From NCBI GenBank assembly GCA_937876095.1, contig CALFIE010000043.1:1-6278 (forward strand): a stretch of 6,278 nt of DNA, given 5' to 3'. Under the pieces are notes generated by a model that saw only the letters and a program-made list of their open reading frames with translations, was not told the origin of the DNA and searched no databases. The DNA is from an uncultured Flavobacteriales bacterium. GTDB lineage: Bacteria; Bacteroidota; Bacteroidia; Flavobacteriales; Weeksellaceae. This document shows, piece by piece, positions 1-4,606 of the stretch (its first letter is position 1; every line of letters begins with the position of its first letter). The position numbers were made by a program, and so were the translations under genes.

Positions 1-979
1 AGCTCAAAAAGCAGCAAATCTTACACAAGAAGAATTAGCAGGATTGCTTTATGATTCATTGTACAATAAAATTCTCCCTTTGGAAGATGATATTACCGTT
101 TATCCAGCTCATGGTGCTGGTTCTGCATGTGGAAAAAACATGCAAAAAGAAACAGTAGACACTTTAGGAAATCAAAAACAAACCAATTATGCTCTAAAAC
201 AAACCTCTAAAGAAAGTTTTATTGCTGCAGTTTTAGATGGTTTAACCGCTCCACCGAAATATTTCGGTATGAATGTAGCGATGAATAAAAAAGGCTATAC
301 CAGTTTTGATGAAGTTTTAGCAAAAGGTAAAACAGCACTTTCTGTAGATGAATTTGAAACTGCTGCCGAAGAAACTGGAGCTTTAATTTTAGACACCAGA
401 AATGCTGCAGAATTTTATAAAGGATTTATTCCTCAATCGATTAATATCGGGTTGAAAGGAGATTTTGCACCTTGGGTTGGAAGCATGATTGTAGATGTTC
501 AACAGCCTATTCTTTTGGTTTGTGATGATTGTACCGAAGAAGAAACCATTACCAGACTTTCTAGAGTTGGGTTTGATAATGTTTTAGGATACTTAAAAGG
601 AGGTTTTGAAAGTTGGAAAAATTCAGGAAAAGAAGTTGATAATGTTCATAGAATTTCGCCAGAAGAATTTGCAGAAAAATTCAATGAAAACAGCAAGGTT
701 ATCGACGTAAGAAAAGAAGGAGAATATGCCGCAGAACACATAAATGATGCTTACAGCAAACCATTAGCTTACATTAATGATTGGGTAGGAAACATCAATC
801 CAGATGAACATTTCTTCTTGCATTGTGCAGGTGGTTACAGAAGTATGATTGCTGCAAGTATCCTTAATTCCAGAGGAATTAGAAATTTTATTGAAGTAGA
901 AGGTGGTTTCAATGGAATTAAAAAAACAGAAAAAGTACCAACTACCGATTTCGTTTGCCAAAGTAAAACATCCTATTAA
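1..979 (+). CDS. Persulfide dioxygenase (MBL fold)/double-rhodanese fusion, CstB-like, 5' end outside window
   Basis: The frame is open from base 2 to the TAA at 977-979 (325 codons), so the protein continues left of the window and the TTG at 44 is not its start. Residues 1 to about 90 (window numbering) are the end of a metallo-beta-lactamase domain: PAHGAGSACGKN with His37 is the last conserved His motif of ETHE1/CstB-type persulfide dioxygenases. The HxHxDH iron site must lie in the missing part, about 150 residues if the family's usual 450-470 aa applies. Two rhodanese domains follow. The first (about 110-210) has a degenerate loop, CDDCTEEE (Cys174, Cys177), without the usual Gly/Arg. 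The second (about 215-310) has a canonical loop, HCAGGYRS, with Cys275 as persulfide carrier. Known CstB proteins oxidise low-molecular-weight persulfide and transfer sulfane sulfur; that role here is inferred. The protein is cytosolic (no membrane segment in the visible part), and the cupin gene starts 2 nt after its stop. Confidence 0.88.
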   Translation, partial: AQKAANLTQEELAGLLYDSLYNKILPLEDDITVYPAHGAGSACGKNMQKETVDTLGNQKQTNYALKQTSKESFIAAVLDGLTAPPKYFGMNVAMNKKGYTSFDEVLAKGKTALSVDEFETAAEETGALILDTRNAAEFYKGFIPQSINIGLKGDFAPWVGSMIVDVQQPILLVCDDCTEEETITRLSRVGFDNVLGYLKGGFESWKNSGKEVDNVHRISPEEFAEKFNENSKVIDVRKEGEYAAEHINDAYSKPLAYINDWVGNINPDEHFFLHCAGGYRSMIAASILNSRGIRNFIEVEGGFNGIKKTEKVPTTDFVCQSKTSY

Positions 980-981
980 TT

Positions 982-1278
982 ATGAATATCTACAGCCAAA
1001 CCAATTTTGATGGCGAAAAACCATCGGTAATTAGCATCAAAAAAAACGATAAAATCCAAATGATGACCATCGGTTTAGCCGAAAAACAAGTTTTGGCAAA
1101 ACACAGCACTTCGGTTCCTGCAACTTTACTGGTTTTGCGTGGGAAATTAGATTTCAATATGGGCGCAGAAACCATCATTTTGAGAGATGGCGACGTTTTC
1201 GAAATTCCTGTAAACACAGAGCACGAAGTTATTGGCCGAGATGTAGAAAATATTTTTTTGATTACTAAAGAATTGTAA
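982..1278 (+). CDS. Small single-domain cupin protein
   Basis: A 98-residue protein with one cupin barrel. Strands run through about residues 28-60, then the turn VLRGKLDF (51-58) and the motif-2 region LRDGDVFEIP...EHEV (67-83). His41 and His81 sit where cupins place metal ligands. The usual HxH-x(3,4)-E of motif 1 is reduced to HST without the glutamate, so metal binding is doubtful. Catalysis cannot be assigned; binding a small ligand or acting as an accessory protein is equally possible. The ATG lies 2 nt after the TAA of the persulfide-dioxygenase/rhodanese gene, so the two are almost certainly co-transcribed and probably translationally coupled. That suggests a job in sulfur or redox handling, but this is context only. 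No transcription-factor domain is visible. The family call is firm; the function is unknown. Confidence 0.8.
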   Translation: MNIYSQTNFDGEKPSVISIKKNDKIQMMTIGLAEKQVLAKHSTSVPATLLVLRGKLDFNMGAETIILRDGDVFEIPVNTEHEVIGRDVENIFLITKEL

Positions 1279-1299
1279 AGGCCACAAGAAAAAAAATAA

Positions 1300-1498
1300 A
1301 CCACAAAAGTCACAAAAGTTTGACAATTAATTTTAAAAAGTAAAAGATGTATGAAATCTAAAAGGTCGCAAAAGTTGAAATCTAATCGATTTCTTAAATG
1401 AAAATCTTTGATTTTCTTACTTTTATGTTCTTTTGAATTTCTCTGATATCCATATTTCTTTTGTTTCTTTTGGCTACGCCGAATCTTCGATTTGTGGT
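1300..1498. repeat. Possible degenerate intergenic repeat element with short terminal inverted repeats
   Basis: The sequence accacaaa at 1300-1307 is the exact reverse complement of tttgtggt at 1491-1498, bounding about 199 nt. Inside are partial direct copies of gtc(a/g)caaaagtt (1309-1320 and 1365-1376) and, near the right end, pyrimidine-rich sequence of roughly complementary character. No transposase is present. An 8-bp match in AT-rich DNA can arise by chance, so the element boundaries are tentative. Confidence 0.3.
1400..1416 (+). terminator. Hairpin that may end the cupin transcript
   Basis: A perfect 7-bp stem (gaaaatc/gattttc) closes a 3-nt ttt loop. It is followed by a T-rich but interrupted tract (ttacttttatgttctttt). 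A second, weaker stem (gaaatc/gatttc, 5-nt loop) lies just upstream at 1377-1393. The stems contain few G-C pairs and the U-tract is broken, so termination is plausible but not strong. It lies about 120 nt after the cupin stop. Confidence 0.3.
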
Positions 1499-1520
1499 AT
1501 AAAAAATGACATTTTATAAA
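1491..1520 (+). promoter_or_regulatory. Candidate promoter for the methyltransferase-to-thioredoxin gene block
   Basis: TTTG at 1491-1494 is followed after 20 nt by TATAAA at 1515-1520. This fits the Bacteroidota sigma-ABfr layout in spacing and in the -33 box, but only the TA half of the -7 box (consensus TAnnTTTG) is met. Transcription would start close to the ATG at 1529, giving a very short leader. An inverted repeat (tataaaa/ttttata, 1498-1504 and 1512-1518) overlaps the spacer and -7 region and could be an operator or simply AT-rich coincidence. Confidence 0.3.
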
Positions 1521-1528
1521 AAACTTTT

Positions 1529-2116
1529 ATGGTAGATACTTTTGACCAAAATTTTTGGAATTCGCGTTGGGAAAATGGCGAAACTGGTTGGGATTTAGGC
1601 GCTGCTTCTTCTGCTTTGATGGATTATTTCAAACAAGTAGATGACAAAAATGCTAAAATTCTAATTCCAGGTTGTGGTAACGCACACGAAACAGAACAAT
1701 TGGTTGCAGAAGGTTTCACCAACATCACCTTGATAGATATTGCACCAAAAGCAGTAGAAATTTTGAAAGAAAAATTCAAAAACCAACCAGAAATAACGGT
1801 AATTTGTGAAGATTTTTTTCAGCATGTTGGTAAATATGATTTCATAGTAGAACAAACCTTTTTTTGTGCACTAGATCACAATTTGCGAGTAAAATATGTG
1901 AGTAAAATGTATGATTTACTATCGGAAAAAGGAAAATTAGTTGGTGTTTTGTTCAACAAAGATTTTGGCAATCCTTTTCCACCTTTTGGTGGAAGCATTT
2001 CAGAATATGAGCAGCTTTTCAAACATCAATTTAAAATAAGAAAATTAGAACTTTGCTACAACAGTTCGGAACCAAGAAAAGATACCGAAGTATTTATTAA
2101 TTTTGAAAAAAAATAA
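1529..2116 (+). CDS. TPMT-family (thiopurine/thiol) SAM-dependent methyltransferase
   Basis: A 195-residue class I SAM-dependent methyltransferase of the thiopurine S-methyltransferase family, close to the full length of bacterial members. The family-typical N-terminus FWNSRWENGETGWDLG lies at 9-24. SAM-binding motif I is ILIPGCGNAHE (44-54), the acidic residue after strand 2 is Asp70 in LIDIAP, and EDFF (94-97) follows. The signature EQTFFCAL is at 108-115, PPFGGS at 151-156 and ELCYNSSEPR at 174-183. Relatives methylate thiopurines, tellurite/selenite species or, in plant HOL/TMT enzymes, halide, thiocyanate and bisulfide; the substrate here cannot be read from sequence. It opens a plus-strand run, with the next gene 19 nt downstream. 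That location beside rhodaneses and thioredoxin makes a small thiol or sulfide an attractive but inferred substrate. No Shine-Dalgarno is seen; the ATG follows an A/T-rich leader, and the family N-terminus begins right after it. Confidence 0.9.
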   Translation: MVDTFDQNFWNSRWENGETGWDLGAASSALMDYFKQVDDKNAKILIPGCGNAHETEQLVAEGFTNITLIDIAPKAVEILKEKFKNQPEITVICEDFFQHVGKYDFIVEQTFFCALDHNLRVKYVSKMYDLLSEKGKLVGVLFNKDFGNPFPPFGGSISEYEQLFKHQFKIRKLELCYNSSEPRKDTEVFINFEKK

Positions 2117-2135
2117 TCATTAAAAAAATAGCGTT

Positions 2136-2339
2136 ATGAAAAAAAATATGGGAAGTACCGACAAAATGATTCGTCTGGTTTTGGCAATCGTGATGGCACT
2201 TTTGGTCTATTTCAAAGTAGTAGAAGGTTACTTTGCAATCGCACTTTTGTGTCTATCGGTAGTATTTGTATTGACGAGTTTAATGAATTTTTGTCCGCTC
2301 TATACCTTGTTCGGAATCAATACGTGCAAGAAAAAATAA
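2136..2339 (+). CDS. DUF2892 (YgaP-like) two-helix membrane protein
   Basis: A 67-residue inner-membrane protein. The N-terminus KKNMGSTDKMIR (2-13) matches the usual DUF2892 opening. Two hydrophobic helices follow at about 12-28 and 31-50, then a short tail, NFCPLYTLFGINTCKKK (51-67), with Cys53 and Cys64. The basic C-terminus suggests both ends are cytoplasmic. In E. coli YgaP this domain is fused behind a rhodanese, which it anchors to the membrane and whose persulfide product it is thought to handle. Here the rhodanese is a separate gene two positions downstream. The start at 2136 keeps the family-typical Lys-Asn-Met-Gly; an internal ATG five codons in (2148) is possible but less likely. 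It lies 19 nt after the methyltransferase and 8 nt before the next gene, so it is very probably in one operon. The family call is good; the molecular role is not established. Confidence 0.85.
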   Translation: MKKNMGSTDKMIRLVLAIVMALLVYFKVVEGYFAIALLCLSVVFVLTSLMNFCPLYTLFGINTCKKK

Positions 2340-2347
2340 GGTAAATA

Positions 2348-2539
2348 ATGCTGAATTTCATCAAAAAAAATAAACTGGGAATTTTTGGAATTTTGGTGGG
2401 CGGAATTTTGGGTTTTACCTACTACTATTTCATTGGTTGCAGTACCGGAACTTGTGCCATCACTTCAAAACCGCTGAATTCTTCGGTATATGGAATGGTT
2501 TTGGGTTACCTGATGTTTTCGGTTTTCGAGAAAAAATAA
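2348..2539 (+). CDS. DUF6132-type small membrane protein with GCxxGxC loop
   Basis: A 63-residue protein with a basic N-terminus (KKNK at 6-9) and two membrane helices at about 10-29 and 46-60. The connecting loop is GCSTGTCAITSKPLNSS (30-46). The Cys31-x4-Cys36 pair followed by AITSKP and later VYG is the hallmark I associate with DUF6132 proteins, which are common in Bacteroidota and have no assigned function. By the positive-inside rule (basic at both ends) the cysteine loop would face the periplasm. It starts 8 nt after the DUF2892 gene and ends 21 nt before the rhodanese gene, so it is tightly embedded in the same transcript. A thiol-redox or sulfur-relay role is inferred only from the conserved cysteines and neighbours. 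The family name comes from memory of its motif, not from a search. Confidence 0.8.
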   Translation: MLNFIKKNKLGIFGILVGGILGFTYYYFIGCSTGTCAITSKPLNSSVYGMVLGYLMFSVFEKK

Positions 2540-2560
2540 TTTTTTAATTAAAATAATAAT

Positions 2561-2872
2561 ATGTTTGAATTTCTAAAAAAACTTTTCGGCGGTACTTCTG
2601 TAGATTACAAAGAACTGGTGAAAAATGGCGCACAAATTATAGATGTGCGAACTCCTGCAGAATTTAAAAATGGACATCTAAAAAACTCCAAAAATATTCC
2701 GCTACAAAATTTAACGCAAGAATTGGGTAAAATCGACAAAAACAAACCTGTAATTACTTGTTGCGCAAGTGGAATGAGAAGTGCTTCTGCCAAAAATATC
2801 CTGAAAAACAACGGTTTTACAGAGGTGTACAATGGTGGTGGTTGGTCGAGTTTGCAATCTAAATTATCTTAA
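2561..2872 (+). CDS. Single-domain rhodanese (sulfurtransferase)
   Basis: A 103-residue cytosolic protein consisting of one complete rhodanese domain. The strand-turn IIDVRTPAEFKNGHLKNSKNIP (26-47) is the classic domain start. The active-site loop is CCASGMRS, with Cys68 as the persulfide-forming residue within C-x-x-G-x-R and Cys67 beside it. The end, GFTEVYNGGGWSS (85-97), is also typical. Such proteins accept sulfane sulfur from thiosulfate, persulfide or a partner and pass it to a thiol. Neighbours are small membrane proteins on both sides and a thioredoxin downstream, an arrangement like YgaP with its domains on separate genes. Residues 1-12 (FEFLKKLFGG) are amphipathic and hydrophobic, possibly a membrane-contact helix. 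The gap to the next start is 5 nt. The fold and catalytic cysteine are clear; the physiological donor and acceptor are not. Confidence 0.93.
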   Translation: MFEFLKKLFGGTSVDYKELVKNGAQIIDVRTPAEFKNGHLKNSKNIPLQNLTQELGKIDKNKPVITCCASGMRSASAKNILKNNGFTEVYNGGGWSSLQSKLS

Positions 2873-2877
2873 AAAAA

Positions 2878-3087
2878 ATGACTACTATATTATCTGGTTG
2901 GAATTTCCGACGAGTACTTTATCTTCTTGGCGGAATTTGGATGGTTGCACAAGCAATTTTCGATCAAATGTGGGTTTTCATACCTTTTGGATTGTATTTT
3001 GTAGCAATGGCAGTCTTCAAATTTGGATGCGCAGCAGGAAATTGCACTGGCAATTCTTGTGACATCAATCAAAAACCGAATTCCTAA
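2878..3087 (+). CDS. Small two-helix membrane protein with Cys-rich C-terminal tail (YgaP/DUF2892-like context)
   Basis: A 69-residue protein starting 5 nt after the rhodanese stop. NFRR (9-12) precedes two hydrophobic helices at about 13-28 and 31-48. The tail FGCAAGNCTGNSC (49-61) carries three cysteines (51, 56, 61), spaced five residues apart. The basic segment before helix 1 suggests the N-terminus is inside; with two helices the cysteine tail would then also be cytoplasmic, where it could meet the rhodanese. The GCAAGNC motif has the same pattern as GCSTGTC in the DUF6132 protein two genes upstream. I cannot name the family with confidence; it resembles unassigned Bacteroidota proteins found beside rhodaneses. 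An alternative frame (2832-3062) overlaps both it and the rhodanese end and lacks family features, so this frame is preferred. The role as a membrane persulfide or thiol partner is inference. Confidence 0.8.
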   Translation: MTTILSGWNFRRVLYLLGGIWMVAQAIFDQMWVFIPFGLYFVAMAVFKFGCAAGNCTGNSCDINQKPNS

Positions 3088-3117
3088 AGTTTTTAAAATT
3101 ATTTTAATAATAAAGAA

Positions 3118-3417
3118 ATGTCTGCAAAATTTCAAGAACTTATACAATCTGACCGACCAGTGTTGATCGATTTTTTTGCAACTTGGTGTCAACCTTGCAA
3201 AGTGCAATCTTCGGTACTTACCACGGTGAAAGAAAACGTGGGAGAAACCGCTCGAATTGTGAAAATAGACATCGACCAATATCCTGCAATTGCCGCTCAA
3301 AATCAAGTGAGAGGTGTCCCAACTTTGGCAATTTTCAAAAATGGTGAAATGCTCTGGAAAGAATCAGGAGTGCACGATGTGAATACACTCACCAATTTAT
3401 TGAAACAATTTAGTTAA
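3118..3417 (+). CDS. Thioredoxin with CQPC active site
   Basis: A 99-residue single-domain thioredoxin without signal peptide, therefore cytosolic. VLIDFFATWCQPCK (15-28) includes the buried Asp18 and the redox pair Cys24-Cys27. The cis-proline is Pro68 in GVPT (66-69), followed by AIFKNGE (71-77). Length and fold match ordinary thioredoxins, but the central dipeptide is Gln-Pro instead of Gly-Pro; that dipeptide influences redox potential and partner choice. It follows the Cys-tailed membrane protein by 30 nt. Known chemistry allows thioredoxin to reduce rhodanese persulfides, releasing sulfide, and also to recycle MsrA. Because the neighbouring MsrA appears exported, a direct partnership is uncertain. 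The ATG is preceded by an A-rich leader without Shine-Dalgarno, as elsewhere here. The gene is probably an accessory thioredoxin rather than the main cellular one; that is inferred from context. Confidence 0.93.
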   Translation: MSAKFQELIQSDRPVLIDFFATWCQPCKVQSSVLTTVKENVGETARIVKIDIDQYPAIAAQNQVRGVPTLAIFKNGEMLWKESGVHDVNTLTNLLKQFS

Positions 3418-3467
3418 AAAAACCGCCATTTTTTTCAATAAAAAAATAATTTCTTCGTTCTTTTGCA

Positions 3468-4118
3468 ATGAGAAATACTTTGCTATTATTGCTTTGTTTT
3501 ATGATGATGTCTTGCAATGGACAAGAGAAACAAACGGTTTCAAAAAATGAAAAAAAAATGAATAATACCCCAACTCAATTAGAACAAGTTACTTTTGGTG
3601 GTGGTTGCTTTTGGTGTGTAGAGAGTTGCTTCAATATGCTGAAAGGTGTAGAATCTGCTGTTTCGGGATATTCCGGAGGAACAAAAGAAAATCCAACTTA
3701 CCAAGAAGTTTGCACCGGAGAAACCGGACATGCAGAAGTGGTACAAATTTCGTACGATCCCAAAATAATCTCTTATCAGCAATTATTGGAGGTGTTTTTC
3801 TTCTTGCACGATCCTACCCAACTCAATCGCCAAAACGAAGATGTAGGAACGCAATATCGCTCGGTTATTTATTTTAATAATGAAAATGAAAAACACCTTG
3901 CAGAAGAAACCATCAAAAAGATCGATGCATCTGGTAAATATCCTACCAAAGTAGTAACAGAATTAACCAGATTTTCAAAATTTTGGCCTGCAGAAACCTA
4001 TCATCAAGGTTATTACAAGCAAAATCCAACACAACCATATTGTAGCGCTGTAGTTGGTCCCAAAATTCAGAAATTTAAAAAACATTTCAGTGAATTGGGA
4101 ATGCTGAAAATCGAATAA
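3468..4118 (+). CDS. msrA: Peptide methionine-S-sulfoxide reductase MsrA, probable lipoprotein
   Basis: A 216-residue protein. The N-terminus MRNTLLLLLCFMMMSCNG is a short basic-hydrophobic signal ending in a lipobox-like MMSC (Cys16 as lipidation site), then a polar linker. The MsrA domain begins near residue 40. FGGGCFWCVE holds the catalytic Cys47 and Cys50. SGYSGGTKENPTY (66-78), GETGHAEVV (84-92), HDPTQLNRQ (114-122), GTQYRS (127-132) and YHQGYY (178-183) are all family hallmarks. Cys192 (PYCSAVVGPK) is the likely resolving cysteine. The enzyme reduces Met-S-sulfoxide in proteins and, as a lipoprotein, would act in the periplasm or at an outer-membrane face. An ATG at 3558 (Met31, preceded by an A-run) would give a cytosolic form of normal length, so the start decides location; the clean signal sequence favours 3468. 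The 50-nt AT-rich gap after thioredoxin leaves open whether it shares the operon. The elaA stop lies convergently 28 nt away. Confidence 0.93.
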   Translation: MRNTLLLLLCFMMMSCNGQEKQTVSKNEKKMNNTPTQLEQVTFGGGCFWCVESCFNMLKGVESAVSGYSGGTKENPTYQEVCTGETGHAEVVQISYDPKIISYQQLLEVFFFLHDPTQLNRQNEDVGTQYRSVIYFNNENEKHLAEETIKKIDASGKYPTKVVTELTRFSKFWPAETYHQGYYKQNPTQPYCSAVVGPKIQKFKKHFSELGMLKIE

Positions 4119-4121
4119 AAA

Positions 4122-4148
4122 AAATCCTTGTTTCTAAATAAAAGATTT
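4122..4148 (-). terminator. Weak hairpin between convergent msrA and elaA
   Basis: The sequences aaatcctt (4122-4129) and aaagattt (4141-4148) pair with one mismatch around an 11-nt loop. On the minus strand the hairpin is followed by a run of T (the A-run at about 4116-4124), as expected for a terminator of the minus-strand gene. The stem is weak and overlaps the elaA stop codon, so this is only a possible termination site. Confidence 0.25.
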
Positions 4149-4596
4149 ACCTCAACATTTCAGTATGAGGAATATCGTCTTCCAAATACTTTTTACCTGT
4201 ATCTACAAAACCCAAATTTTGATAGAATTTTATTAAATAATCTTGCGCAGAAATTCTAATTTTTGGGGTTTGATAACGGTTTTCTATAGTTTCCACCGCA
4301 TATTGTATAAGTAATTTACCAAGGCTTTTTCCTCGTGCTTTTTCGGTGGTTAAAACTCTGCCGATAGAAGTTTCGGGATATTTTATATTAGCATCAAAAA
4401 TTCTGCAATACGCCAAAACTTCACCATTTTCTTCTGCCCAAAGATGAATTGCTTTTTGGTCGTAATCATCCAAATCTGGATACGGACAATTTTGCTCCAC
4501 CACAAAAACATCTACTCTCGCTTTCAGAATTTTATATAAATCTAAGGTCGATAATTCTTCAAAATTTTTGATATGCCAAGTTGGTACAGTCATCAT
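4147..4596 (-). CDS. ElaA-type GNAT family N-acetyltransferase
   Basis: A 149-residue acetyl-CoA-dependent acetyltransferase of the ElaA group. The N-terminal half, with LYKILKARVDVFVVEQ (20-35), CPYPDLDDYDQKA (37-49) and HLWAE (51-55), is diagnostic of ElaA proteins. The CoA-binding motif A follows as IGRVLTTEKARGKSLGKLL (78-96). The GNAT pyrophosphate loop usually reads R-G-x-G-x-G/A; here R88-G-K-S91-L-G93 replaces the middle glycine with serine, a modest deviation that might weaken CoA binding. The end AQDYLIKFYQNLGF (117-130) matches the typical motif B. The substrate is unknown for the family. Two adjacent ATGs (4596 and 4593) are equally usable starts. It lies 44 nt downstream of engB in the same direction and could be its operon partner; a heptanucleotide repeat fills the gap. 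Confidence 0.9.
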   Translation of the reverse strand: MMTVPTWHIKNFEELSTLDLYKILKARVDVFVVEQNCPYPDLDDYDQKAIHLWAEENGEVLAYCRIFDANIKYPETSIGRVLTTEKARGKSLGKLLIQYAVETIENRYQTPKIRISAQDYLIKFYQNLGFVDTGKKYLEDDIPHTEMLR

Positions 4597-4606
4597 AGTT
4601 TACAAA

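Larger units (their letters stand above)
1279..1528. other. Gene-free spacer with AT-rich repeats and hairpins
   Basis: No credible coding frame fills this 250-nt gap. It contains a tandem 9-mer (cacaaaagt twice, 1302-1319) and a related copy, gtcgcaaaagttga, at 1365-1378. Two small hairpins follow at 1377-1393 and 1400-1416. Further on are T-rich stretches (cttttgtttcttttgg) and gctacgccgaa. The outer ends match in inverted orientation (accacaaa at 1300-1307, tttgtggt at 1491-1498). The style resembles degenerate intergenic repeats seen in flavobacterial genomes. It separates the persulfide-dioxygenase/cupin pair from the downstream gene block, so it probably holds the end of one transcript and the start of the next. 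Confidence 0.6.

Noticed and set aside
44..979. A start of the PDO-rhodanese gene at the TTG at 44
   Set aside because: The frame stays open to the window edge, and the residues before 44 continue the metallo-beta-lactamase domain, so the gene is cut by the window, not started there.
990..1313. Minus-strand frame opposite the cupin
   Set aside because: It is a shadow of the cupin gene; the plus-strand product has a recognisable cupin fold and tight coupling to its upstream neighbour.
2832..3062. Plus-strand frame of 76 aa overlapping the rhodanese end and the next gene
   Set aside because: It has no family-like features, whereas the overlapping 2878-3087 frame has two clean membrane helices and a patterned Cys tail and is correctly spaced after the rhodanese stop.
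2890..3306. Minus-strand frame of 138 aa opposite the membrane protein and thioredoxin
   Set aside because: It is antisense to two well-supported genes and its translation has low complexity with no recognisable domain.
3424..3447. A/T-run hairpin (A7...T7, then T7...A7) between thioredoxin and msrA as a terminator
   Set aside because: The stems would be purely A-T with no G-C pairs; runs of A and T are too common here to call a terminator.
3458..3465. TTCTTTTG just before the msrA ATG as a -7 promoter box
   Set aside because: It has one mismatch to TAnnTTTG and lies so close to the ATG that transcription would begin at or after it; only the alternative start at 3558 would make sense, and nothing else supports that.
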